Positions 22,041-32,455 of a stretch of DNA of 64,000 nucleotides are shown here, in pieces (the stretch's first letter is position 1; each line of letters begins with the position of its first letter). Under the pieces are notes generated by a model. The model searched no databases. It saw only the letters and a list, made by a program, of their open reading frames with translations, and had not been told where the DNA came from. This stretch comes from Selaginella moellendorffii. Its lineage: Eukaryota; Streptophyta; Lycopodiopsida; Selaginellales; Selaginellaceae. The stretch lies in assembly GCF_000143415.4 (NCBI RefSeq), contig NW_003314268.1, forward strand, positions 1,348,672 to 1,412,671. Reading direction: 5' to 3'. The position numbers were made by a program, and so were the translations under genes.

Positions 22041-23680
22041 TGTGAGACACAAAATCCCTAGGCCCCAAAGTGGAGCCGGAAAGGGTGCCACGTGGTAGTG
22101 GCCGAAGCGAAAGCCCAAACGAGTGTAACACGTTTGGACTAAAAGCTCTGACTTGGAAGGTCGAGAGTGGGAGTGGAACTCCCAACAAAGTGCTCAAGGA
22201 GCGAGCACGAAGCGAGCAATAAGCAAGGCTCCAAAAAGGGATCCAAAAAGGACCAACACATGACACGTGGAAGTGTTCGAGATGGAGTCCGATATGGAGT
22301 CCAAGATGGACCCGAAGTGGAGTCCGAGATGAAGTCCGATATGGAGTCCGAGATGGACCTGAAGTGGAGTCCGAGGTGGACCGAGACGGAGTCTGAGATG
22401 GACCCGAGATGGAGTCCGAGGTGGACCAAGATGGAGCCCGAGATGGAGTCCGAGATGGACCGAGACGGAGTCCGAGATGGAGTCCGAGAAGGACCCGAGA
22501 TGGAGTTCGAGGTCGAGACCGAGACCGGGACCGAGACCGAGACCGAGACCGAGACCGGGACCGAGACCGAGACCGGGACCGGGACCGGGACCGAGACCAA
22601 GACCGAGGCCAAGACCGAGCCCGAGCCCGAGCCCGAGTCTGAGTCCGAGTCCGAGTCCGAGTCCGAGTCCGAGTTCGAGTCTGAGGGGGTGAAAGCCCAA
22701 AGCGTTCGTCTCCCAGACCCTGGGGGGTTTGGTGAGCTCCAAAAGTATAGTAAGGGGGAGGACTGCAGTGGAGCCAGTTTGGCCAGGAAAGGCCAGTTTG
22801 GCCCAGGAAGGCCAGACCCAGTGTTGGGTGATGAGCTGACCACTGGGAAGTCCAAGACTAGAGTGAACATGGACCGACAAGTGGGGTAGCTTGGTGAAGT
22901 GTTCAAGAGCCAACTCTAGTTCCCCTGGGAGATCGACTGGCCGATACTCCTAGTCCAAGTGTGGGTGGCACTACCTACTTGGATACCAGGCGTGGCTCAA
23001 CGGAACCCCACTCTAAGCCCATGGCTAGAGCACCCAAGGGCGGAAGGCAGGGAAAGTACCTAGGTGGCTCGCGTAAGGCCATGGTGTTCCGAAATGTCAT
23101 CCCAAAGGCCCAGACTGTGGAAAGGAAGAAGAGCAGTCATCTGGGGTGTGACCAAGGACACAGTCGTGTGGTGATAAAGTCCTAGAGGACTGTGGGACTT
23201 AGTGGTCGGGCCTGTAGGCTTCGATCCAGTGGCAGTGTTGGCAAACACGGCCAAAGGCAAAAAGGGACTTAGTGGGGACTGACAGAGGGATATTGGGGAA
23301 GGCTGTTCCCTTTGTCAGTGGGCATCCTAAGGATGCTAAGGAGTGGATCTGGGGTGACCACTCATGGATGGTTGGCCCAGTCTTGGAGAGACAAGACTGT
23401 GTTGCAAGTGGTATTGGACTACCAGTGCAGCAAAGGTGATTGGGCATAGCCTTAGCGTAACAGGCTGCTATGTCGGTGGTACCTTTGAGTGTCAGTCATG
23501 GGATTGGACACATAGAGCACTTAGACCAGGTGCAAGGGTTGAGTGGCATGGATGCCATTCTTGGGGCTAGCAAGTCCCAAGTCCTGAATTGGACTTATGG
23601 AGGTTGTGAATGAGACTCCTCCAAATGGTCGGAGGTGTGGTTAAGTGATTAAAGTAGAATGGAAAAATTAGTTGCTTACA
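22041..23680 (+). repeat. Left LTR
   Basis: Begins TGTGAGACACAAAATCC and ends GTTGCTTACA. It matches 27,782-29,434 base for base over most of its length, the differences being point changes and unequal copy number in the internal hexamer array. Confidence 0.92.
22271..22690 (+). repeat. Hexamer-based GA-rich tandem array in the left LTR
   Basis: Three zones follow one another: 'gagatggagtcc'-type units, then a run of gagacc/gggacc units, then gagccc/gagtcc units. As the period is a multiple of 3, all six frames stay open. They give artificial low-complexity peptides (Arg-Asp, Glu-Thr, Arg-Pro, Ser-Asp, Gly-Leu and Ser-Val runs). These are not genes. Confidence 0.88.
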
Positions 23681-23683
23681 ACT

Positions 23684-23701
23684 TGGTATCGGAGCTGTTC
23701 C
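23684..23701 (+). promoter_or_regulatory. Primer-binding site (initiator tRNA-Met)
   Basis: TGGTATCGGAGC starts 3 bases after the LTR end and differs by one base from the TGGTATCAGAGC used by most plant LTR elements. It would prime minus-strand DNA synthesis. Confidence 0.85.
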
Positions 23702-26700
23702 TTAGTCCGACTTTTATTGGTGCTCAAGTATATCACCATTGATATTGGCATCGGAAGGTCCTAGGAGTGGGCTTATCCTTGAGGAGTAGCATGTCGAGAG
23801 GACATGGCTCTCCACTCAAGTTCATGCGTGAACTTCGGCTTAATGTGGTGGATAGAAAAGTGGTCAATAATAGAACGACTTTGGGATCTTGGGAATAGTA
23901 TATGGTTTTCCTTAGAGAGTTGAGGATGTGATCCAGATGAGCATTTAACTTAGCAAACTGGCTAATGTAGTTGTGGTAAACAACTATAGCTGGGATCACG
24001 GTAAAGATAAAGACTCTAAAACAATAAAGGAGTCACAAGATTATCCTCATATAGTTGAGGTTGGTGCTCATGAATGTGAGACCAGAAGTAATGACTGTGG
24101 GAGGTCAAATACGGAAGAGGGCTCAAGTCCTTGAAATGGTAGCCGGGGCTACTTTTAATAAATGTTGGAACAACCCAAGGAGTTGGGGGGTGTACTTAGA
24201 GATGAGTTGGTATTCTCATCACATGGACAAGTAGTCTTAAGGGGCAAAGGTTGCCCCAGAGAACAAAATCAAGTGTCAGAGCAACACTTGTGAAAATAGT
24301 CCTTGTGAGTGAAGACATGAATGCAAGAAGTGTATTCCAATGAGTTAGTGCCCGACAAGTAGGACCTTACGGGTCTGCGGATTAACCAAGTCCAAAACTG
24401 CTGGATGACTCAAGTAGAGTCAAGGAATGGTCCTAAAGGACTGATGGAAGCATTTGGACTGAAGTGTGTGGTACCCCACGAAGGATGGGGGGGATCATAG
24501 GATCCAAGGATAAGAACAGAGGGTATCTCATCGATGGCAAAATATGCCATGCTAAAGTCGTGGGAAGGGTGTTCCCAAAAAGAAAACAATTTTGAAACAA
24601 AGTTGTGTGTGACCTCTATGGTGCAGTGCTAACGGATGGTTGGCATGAGAAAGAGTGGTATTGGTCTTGGCAAAGACTTAGACACAAAGAAGAAGTGTCA
24701 TAGAGGTAGGCTCGTGGAGCCGATGGTGTGGAGACACCAAATGTGCCAAGGTGTGATACCTTGAGGCTATGTTGGTGGGCTCATGAGAACCCCTTGCCAA
24801 AGGAATCCCAATGGAAATGGGAATGGCATAGCCTAAACTGCAGAGCATGCAGTTGGAGTGTGGTGACCTAGATAATGATGAAGGTGTGGAAGCACCAGCA
24901 ATGAGTTGTAGGACTTGACAACTATGAGGCAACTAAGCAAGAGGTGCAAAATAATTGGTTAAACGGGTAGAAGGTAGCTACCCAAGCCTTCTTAATGGCA
25001 TAAGGAAATTGGATATACCCTTACAGGGGATAAGTTGCTTATGTTGCGATATAGTAAGTCAATGTCATGAAAAGAAATACTCATTGTCAAGGAAGTTGTC
25101 ATTGGGACACCTGAACACTCTAGAACACCAGGAGGTGGTGTTTGATGTCGCGAGGGCAATAGATAAGGCCCAAGGGACTAAGTCCTTAGCGAATGATGGA
25201 TAGAAGGTGCTATCCAAATGTCCAAGGTGGCGGAGACAGGAGAAGACTGTCTACTCAAATTGGACAAAGCCAAAAATGAAATTTTGGCAAGGCTAGCGAT
25301 GGGCATGTAAAGGCCCATAAGCAACAACATAATCTCGGTGTGTGGGATTATAGGGTGAGCATACCTAGATTGAGGAACCACTCCCTAGGCTACCAGGTAG
25401 GTTCATCCCCAAGAATACTTGCTAATGCATGATAGAAAGTGCAAAGCTATCCTCTTGATCTGGAGGAGAATGACCGAAGGAAAGGTGTGAAGCCAAAAGC
25501 AAGAAGTATGGGGGTAGAACCAAACCATAGGAATCGAAGGGCATAACCAAGGTTGGTTATGCCAGTTGGGAGTGGAGAATCAAGTGGGGGCTCGAGGGTG
25601 TTGCCGTTAGCAACCGTGATGCCATGGAGAGTCTAAAATATAGAATTATCCATGTTAGACTATATGGTAATTGGAAAGCTTGCAAAAAGGGAGGCCTTAG
25701 CCAGCTAAGGGACAGAGTTCCTTCAAAGTTCCCAAAGATGATTCTAGGTAGCTTAGTACCTAGAAAGGCCAAGCATAAATGGTTCAAAGAACGCACGAAA
25801 TCAGAGTGGCACAGCAGAAGTGTGGTCTTGAAGCTTGCCATGAGGCAAGGCTATCAAGGTTAGGGAAGTAGTTCCCGAGTGTTCAAAGAGAGGGTTTTGA
25901 ACAAAAGTCGATGATCAAGGGCTTTTACGCTTGTGCAGGAACCATGTTACAGTGGTCGGAGGACTTGCCAAAGCAAGATTGGCAAGTCAGGGGAACAAAT
26001 ACCCTAGTTGAAGGTGATAACTTCAAAAAGGGTGGGCCATGGGGCCAAGCATGGAGGAGTCCATGCATGATCACAGACTTGTCAAGTAAGAGGACTTGGC
26101 AGTGTGGAGGAACTAGGTTCCTAAGCTGTGATCTATAGCGTGCTTTGAGTATAAGTTGGTGCACTGGCGTGGGGAGTCACGCCAGGCATCCTTGGTGATG
26201 CCGTCTGTAGATGCATATACGGAGGTTGGGTTCGAGTCCCGACCCTCTAGTGCTTGGGTTCGAGTCCCAACTCACTAGGGCGTGGTGATGGTTTGGAATA
26301 TGAGGACACTCATATTTCGGTGGTCATGGACTCTCAGTGAGGAGACTGGTTTGGGCACACCGCCAAGCGAGGGATGCTTCGGAGTCGTGATGCACGGTTA
26401 GATTGCTTAGAGTGAAAGCTCGGCATATCTAACTTGAATACTTTGGTGCAAAGGGCACCAAAGATGTGTTGGATGAGATGGGGACACCCAAGTCTCAGTT
26501 GCTATGGACCCTTGGCCGGAAGGGCTGGCTTGGGCGCACCGCCAAGTGTGGGGGATGCCCCCGGGGTTGTAGTTAACAAGTTAAAGGTCTGGAAGACCTA
26601 ATACCTATTGGCAAACCTGTTAAGGTGCCGAGGTGAGATCACTAGGTGATCTTGTGGCTAAATAAGGACAAGGTCCTTGTTTGGGCTAAGGAATAAGGTT

Positions 26701-27781
26701 CTTAGTTCAAAGTGTTGATTTGAACTATTAATAAAGGTGTGGCTTGGTCAAGGTGACTAAGTGGGAAGGACACCTAAGGGAAATGAACTACTACAATACA
26801 ATGGTATTATGAGTTCAAGAAAATAGTCTCCAGAGACAGGCCCATGGGTGGGTCACAAGGTTGGGCTAGGAAGAGAGCCTAGAACAGTGGGGAGACTTAC
26901 TAGGGGTGAACACCCTAGTCTGGGCAAAGCAGATCCTTTGCTATGGAACCAAAAGAATACCTCAAGGAGGGAGGTAATGATCCTATGTTACTTGGTGCAA
27001 CAATCCAAGGATAGGAGCAAAAGACGAGTGCCCAAGATAGGGCCGTGGAATCCATTAGAAAGAATCCAAGTGGCAAAGTTAGCCAAGGAACACTAATGTG
27101 TTTGATGCTAACGGATTGCGAAAAAAGAAGTGAACTTCCAAGGATGGATTCCCAAGTGCTCCAATTTGGCAAAGGAAAGGTTCCAAGTGAGGGAGCAACT
27201 AAGTAGCCAAAAGATAGGGCCGTGGACAGCCCTAGCACAAATAATGATAAATGGAACGTAATGCCAATGGTGGCACAAAAATAGAAAAGAGGATGAAGGT
27301 GCCCTCGAGTAGAGAACTTCCTAGGAGGGGAAGTGGAGTTGCACAAAATGTGCAAGGCAAGGTGTCGGAGACACCTAGGAAATTGACTTCAAGAAGTCAA
27401 AAGTAAACGTTCCAAAGTGCAAAGGTAGATCAATGGAATCTGTGACTACTCAAGAATGAGTAGTGGAATTGAGTTAGAGAGGGTGTCTCTAACAGGTTTA
27501 GTGAGAACTGAACCAATAAAAAGGAGCAACCCACCCCAGGTGGTCAAGTGAGTCTCTAAGTTAGAGAGACTATCCTCCTTAGAGGATGGGCAAGGCATGG
27601 TGAGCCTTTGGTGTCAAACTATTGACGAATATGAAGAAGGCATGGTGAGCCTTCAATGTCAAACCATTGACAAATATTGGCTAGGTGCCAAGGATGGAAA
27701 TGGTAACACATGCGGGTGTTACTTTATAAAATGGTTTACCGTTCGATGAGGACATCGAACTTCATCTATGGGTGGTGGAGT
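23702..27781 (+). other. Interior of the LARD-like element, non-coding
   Basis: Moderate-GC sequence without coding signals. It includes the hairpin cluster at 26,161-26,275. A roughly 180-bp degenerate tandem duplication has its second unit at about 26,470-26,575 (shared 'ttgggc.caccgccaag'). A roughly 50-bp tandem duplication lies at about 27,592-27,680 (shared 'ggcatggtgagcctt'). A short purine-rich run (gggtggtggag) precedes the right LTR and may be the polypurine tract. Confidence 0.6.
26161..26275 (+). other. tRNA-like hairpin cluster with two B-box sequences
   Basis: Three hairpins follow each other: TGGCGTG/CACGCCA (26,165-26,171 with 26,178-26,184), GGCATC/GATGCC (26,185-26,190 with 26,197-26,202), and GGTTGGG/CCCGACC (about 26,224-26,244) around a TTCGAGT loop. 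Outer GCACT (26,161) and AGTGC (26,249) could pair. The last hairpin has the GGTTCGAGTCC form of a tRNA T-arm/polymerase III B box, and a second such arm (TTGGG-TTCGAGT-CCCAA) follows at 26,254-26,270. The arm sizes are not those of a true tRNA, and no normal anticodon loop is seen. Confidence 0.55.
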
Positions 27782-29434
27782 TGTGAGACACAAAATCCCT
27801 AGGCCCCAAAGTGGAGCCGGAAAAGGTGCCACGTGGTAGTGGCCGAAGCGAAAGCCCAAACGAGTGTAACACGTTTGGACTAAAAGCTCTGACTTGGAAG
27901 GTCGAGAGTGGGAGTGGAACTCCCAACAAAGTGCTCAAGGAGCGAGCAATAAGCAAGGCTCCAAAAAGGGATCCAAAAAGGACCAACACATGACACGTGG
28001 AAGTGTCCGAGATGGAGTCCGATATGGAGTCCGAGATGGACCCGAAGTGGAGTCCGAGATGGAGTCCGATATGGAGTCCGAGATGGACCCGAAGTGGAGT
28101 CCGAGGTGGACCGAGACGGAGTCCGAGATGGACCTGAGATGGAGTCCAAGATGGACCGAGATGGAGCCCGAGATGGAGTCCGAGATGGAGTCCGAGATGT
28201 ACCGAGACGGAGTCTGAGATGGAGTCCGAGATGGAGTCCGAGAAGGACCCGAGATGGAGTCCGAGGTCGAGACCGAGACCGGGACCGAGACCGAGACCGA
28301 GACCGAGATCGGGACCGAGACCGAGACCAGGACCGGGACCGAGACCGAGACCGAGGCCAAGGCTGAGACCGAGCCCGAGCCCAAGTCCGAGTCTGAGTCC
28401 AAGTCCGAGTCCGAGTCCGAGTCCGAGTTCGAGTCTGAGAGGGTGAAAGCCCAAAGTGTTCGTCTCCCAGACCCTGGGGGGTTTGGTGAGCTCCAAAAGT
28501 ATAGTAAGGGGGAGGACTGCAATGGAGCCAGTTTGGCCAGGAAAGGCCAGTTTGGCCCAGGAAGGCCAGACCCAGTGTTGGGTGATGAGCTGACCACTGG
28601 GAAGTCCAAGACTAGAGTGAACATGGACCGACAAGTGGGGTAGCTTGGTGAAGTGTTCAAGAGCGGACTCTAGTTCCCCTGGGAGATCGACTGGCCGATG
28701 CTCCTAGTCCAAGTGTGGGTGGCACTACCTACTTGGATACCAGGCGTGGCTCAACAGAACCCCACTCTAAGCCCATGGCTAGAGCACCCAAGGGCGGAAG
28801 GCGGGGAAAGTACCTAGGTGGCTCGCGTAAGGCCATGGTGTTCCGAAATGTCATCCCAAAGGCCCAGACTGTGGAAAGGAAGAGGAGCAGTCATCTGGGG
28901 TGTGACCAAGGACACAGTCGTGTGGTGATGAAGTCCCAGAGGACTGTGGGACTTAGTGGTCGGGCCTGTGGGCCTCGATCCAGTGGCAGTGTTGGCAAAC
29001 ACAGCCAAAGGCAAAAAGGGACTTAGTGGGGACTGACAGAGGGATATTGGGGAAGGCTGTTCCCTTTGTCGGTGGGCATCCTAAGGATGCTAAGGAGTGG
29101 ATCTGGGGTGACCACTCATGGATGGTTGGCCCAGTCTTGGAGAGACAAGACTGTGTTGCAAGTGGTATTGGACTACCAGTGTAGCAAAGGTGATTGGGCA
29201 TAGCCTTAACGTAACATGTTGTTATGTCGGTGGTACCTTTGAGTGTCGGTCATGGGATTGGACACATGGAGCACTTAGACCAGGTGCAAGGGTTGAGTGG
29301 CATGGATGCCATTCTTGGGGTTAGCAAGTCCCAAGTCCTGAATTGGACTTATGGAGGTTGTGAATGAGACTCCTCCAAATGGTCGGAGGTGTGGTTAAGT
29401 GACTAAAGTAGAATGGAAAAATTAGTCGCTTACA
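27782..29434 (+). repeat. Right LTR
   Basis: Begins TGTGAGACAC and ends GTCGCTTACA, collinear with the left LTR. Its own hexamer array spans about 28,006-28,440. Confidence 0.92.
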
Positions 29435-30786
29435 TCCTTGTGACGAGTTTGAACTCTTTAAAATAATTACATCACATATGATGCATGGACTATGTGGACT
29501 TTTTTATCCTAATAGAAAATGGTTCTTGCTCAAAAGGTTTTCCAAAAAAATTTAATTATGAAACAACATTTTTAGTTAATGGATATCCAAATTATTATAG
29601 ACTAGAAAATGGATGTACAGTTTTTAAAAATTGTCAGACATCATATATAACTTTTAAACTTCCTGTTCCATTAAATGAAACTTTTATTTCTACTATTATA
29701 GCTAATAGTGAAGCATGCCAGAAAATAAAAAAATGCACATATGTTAATATGGGATGAAATTAGTATGGTTTACACACATGCATTTTTTGCCATTAATTTA
29801 GCATTACAAGATATAAAAAAAATGAATTACCTTTTGGAGGAATTATTCTTATTACAAGTGGCGACTTTAGACAAACACTACCAATTATTCCACATGGTCA
29901 TCGAGTATAAATTGTTTCAAATTCAGTAAAAATGAATAGGTTATAGAAATTTTTAAAACACTTTCCTAAAAAGGAATATGAGACTAATTGAATACTTTTT
30001 ATGGGCTGATTGGCTTCTTCAAATTGGAAATGGTAATAATTACATGAATTTACCCAATTTACTTTTAGAATCTATTACATTACCTTACACACAGGTAATA
30101 ATATCCTCTATTGTTGATTTTGTTTTCCCATCTTTACAAGATATTTCAAACCCCTACATTGCATCTAATAGAGTCATACTTACCCCACTTAATGATGATG
30201 CTTTTCCAAAAAGATGAACATCCCTTGGACTTAGCAAAGCAAGAGCTTTTCATCCTTGAGGTATGTTTTCGATTCCATAGCTGATATACATATTTATAAA
30301 AATGTTGACTTTTTTGATATTGAACACCTAGAAGATTTTCCAATTGAATTCCTAAATTTCATTACTCCTTCTGGTCTTCCACCACATAAAATCTCGCTTA
30401 AAGAAGGTATTATCTTTATTTTATTGAGGAATATATGTCCATCAACTAGACTATATAATGGTACACACCTCATACTTAAACATGCCTTACCAACAATTCT
30501 AGACTATGAAATTATATTAAGCCAATTCAAAGGTACATGAGCTTTCATCCCTCAAATCACACTCACACCTTTAGACATAGAAATTTTAATTAAAATGTCT
30601 AGAAGACAATTTCTAGTGCGTTTATGGTATTGCCTTATAATCTCTAAATGTCAAGGCCAAACATTTGACCGAGTCACAATACACTTGTCATATCTAGTTT
30701 TCACCCATGACCAACTTTATATGGCTTTATCAAGATGCACATCACCAGCAGAATTAAGCATTAAAGTACAGAACACATCACTCTAA
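29435..30786 (+). pseudogene. Helitron Rep/helicase, 3' part (PIF1-like helicase)
   Basis: Continues the Rep domain (HMMHGLCGLFYPN in one frame, then GSCSKGFPKKFNYETTFLVN and GYPNYYRLENG). It then jumps near 29,640 from TVFKNCQ directly to ITFKLPVPLNETFIS and IIANSEACQKIKKC. The end of Rep and the helicase Walker A (GxxGTGKT) region are deleted. Later helicase motifs remain: LIWDEISM (Walker B), GGIILITSGDFRQTLPIIPH in another frame, FLNFITPSGLPPHKISLKEG, LLRNICPSTRLYNGTHLIL, KCQGQTFDRVTIHL and HDQLYMALSRCTSP. Frameshifts and the missing ATP-binding site make it inactive. Confidence 0.85.
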
Positions 30787-30969
30787 GGATAGTTATTCCC
30801 TTTGAGTCCTTTTACTTTCACTATCAACACAGTATATAAGAACGTTTTATCCTCCATGTATTGTTTATAGCACTAAAACAAATTCTTAATATAAATTAAT
30901 GAACAAATAAAACAGCCTACTAATAGGACAGCATATGCTAGGCAAGTGCTAGTAATTATAAAACTAAGA

Positions 30970-31620
30970 AGATTGTAAATATAAAATATTTCTAGCCAAC
31001 ATTATTCCAAGATATAAAAGAATGGTGTAGGTCATGTCATATTTATCAAGTCTTTCAGAAGAATCCTTCAAACAAGAAGTCTTTATTCAATTTTGTCAAC
31101 ATGATCATTTGAGCAATAGGGTATAAATATTGTAGGACCAATTGTAGTGACATCAAGTTATAAAAATCTATCCTGGTGGCAATAAACTACCTTACTAAGT
31201 GGGCTAAAGCAATAAAAATTAAAACCAACATCAAGGAAGTTGTGATAAACTTTCTTGTTTAAAATATATGCATAAGGTTTGGTTGCCCATTAGAAATTGT
31301 TATTAACTAGGGTTCATATATATCTACTATCCAAAAGCTAATGGGTTGGTGGAGCTAATGTGTATTGTGCAACATTTTAGGAAAGTTGACTGCTGAGAAA
31401 AATAAAGTTTGGGATAAATAGAAAATAACAACATTATAGGTTTACACAACCACACATAAGGTAGTAATAAATTTCACTTCTTTTCAACAAGTTTATAAAA
31501 TAGTAGCTATACTTCCAATTGAGTTGGAAATCTTAAGTCTATAATTAGTGTTTAAGCATGGAATAAGTGATAAGAAGGACTTGTAATTGAGGCTCATTCA
31601 ACTTGAGAATCAATGTTAGC
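30970..31620 (+). mobile_element. Ty3/gypsy integrase fragment
   Basis: With a few stops, the + strand gives WPTLFQDIKEWCRSCHIYQV, then KSILVAINYLTKWAKAIKIK, TNIKEVVINFL, ICIRFGCPLEIVIN and LMGWWS. This is the integrase order from the zinc domain's last Cys pair through the catalytic core ('YILVAIDY.TKWAEA', 'RFG.P..IVTDNG'). The catalytic Asp after IVI is Asn and a stop follows, so it is dead. Confidence 0.72.
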
Positions 31621-32455
31621 TCTTCAATATACAAAAACAGTTCAATAAAATAGAAAGCATAGATGTGATAAGAAATTTATAAAAGCTTTATAAATGGAAA
31701 TCTAATGAATTATATTTGCTTGTAGATTTTAATGAAGAACAACAGAACACCTTAGTGCATGGATATAAATGTTCTAACTTCAACTATAAAACAACATTAT
31801 CATTAGGATGTAAATAACCTACATGACTTATAGCCATGTGGCTTGTTTGGGTGGGATTATACAACCAAAAATGGCATGTTTAAAGTCAAGATGTCTGGAT
31901 ACAAGGTATGTATATACAAAACCATCCTCCTTATACCTCTACCATCAATTTTTCCTTATAATTTTAAAGTTGAAGTCAAAGTATAACTACTCTTTCCTTT
32001 CTATATCTTATATTTGTTCTATTACTTATCCACTTTACTTTATCACAAACCTTATATTCCACCATCTTTATAAAATAAAACTCTTATATTCAAGTATACC
32101 CTCCAACTTTGTAAAAGTTTCTACCACCATTCAAAAAATATTTCCTTGTGTAATATATGTATTCACTAATAGTCATCTAAATTTGCCACCTTTTCTACAC
32201 CAATATTTTATGATACTAACAACAAAACATAAAATATATTCTAAGGACTATATAATGAAGAGCATTGAGTATGAAGTGATTTTAGTTTTGTAATATTCTT
32301 TTTTGATCCTTACTTCCTTAAAAAATGTAAAAATTACAATTTAGTAGAAATCCCTCTCCTCTCTCTTTCTCTCAAAGCACAAAGTATATAAAAATAGTGT
32401 GCCACTAACCACTAAATTCAAACATAATGATTTCATAATTGTGTAAAGAGAAGCT
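31621..32455. other. AT-rich spacer, nothing recognised
   Basis: The longest frame (31,823-32,293, 156 codons) is rich in Ile, Tyr and Lys with irregular hydrophobic stretches. It has the character of translated AT-rich DNA and no motif. Confidence 0.4.

Larger units (their letters stand above)
22041..29434 (+). mobile_element. Non-coding LTR retrotransposon (LARD-like), nested in the Helitron
   Basis: Two direct LTRs (1,640 and 1,653 bp, both starting TGTGAGACAC and ending CTTACA) flank a 4.1-kb interior. Both outer ends carry the same 5 bp, TCCTT (22,036-22,040 and 29,435-29,439), a textbook target-site duplication. The interior begins with a tRNA-Met primer site. It holds no gag, protease, reverse transcriptase or integrase that I can find; the longest frames are below 150 codons and without motifs. 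It therefore fits a large retrotransposon derivative that would depend on another element's enzymes. The LTRs are nearly identical by eye, suggesting a recent insertion. Confidence 0.9.
20388..30952 (+). mobile_element. Helitron, decayed and interrupted by a nested LTR element
   Basis: The two halves of a Helitron Rep/helicase protein lie at 20,388-22,040 and 29,435-30,786, separated by an LTR element. A candidate 3' end is CTAG at 30,949-30,952 followed by T, with a 10-bp palindrome (AGCATATGCT) just upstream. Helitrons end in CTRR before a host T, but this terminus is only a guess. The 5' TC terminus was not identified. Confidence 0.72.

Noticed and set aside
22271-22690. Regular repeats considered as a CRISPR-like array
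   Set aside because: Units are 6-18 bp without unique spacers, within a plant LTR; no cas genes and a eukaryotic context.
22139-22913. Several frames of 240-255 codons with Ser-Asp, Gly-Leu, Glu-Thr or Arg-Asp runs, repeated at 27,762-28,660
   Set aside because: All come from the hexamer array in the LTRs, which cannot create stops in any frame. The peptides are dipeptide repeats.
26161-26253. Possible tRNA gene
   Set aside because: It has a T-arm-like hairpin, but the D-arm and anticodon-arm geometry is wrong and no 7-nt anticodon loop is present. Kept only as a tRNA-like structure.
31823-32293. 156-codon frame rich in Ile, Tyr and Phe
   Set aside because: Typical of AT-rich non-coding DNA; no recognisable domain or promoter.
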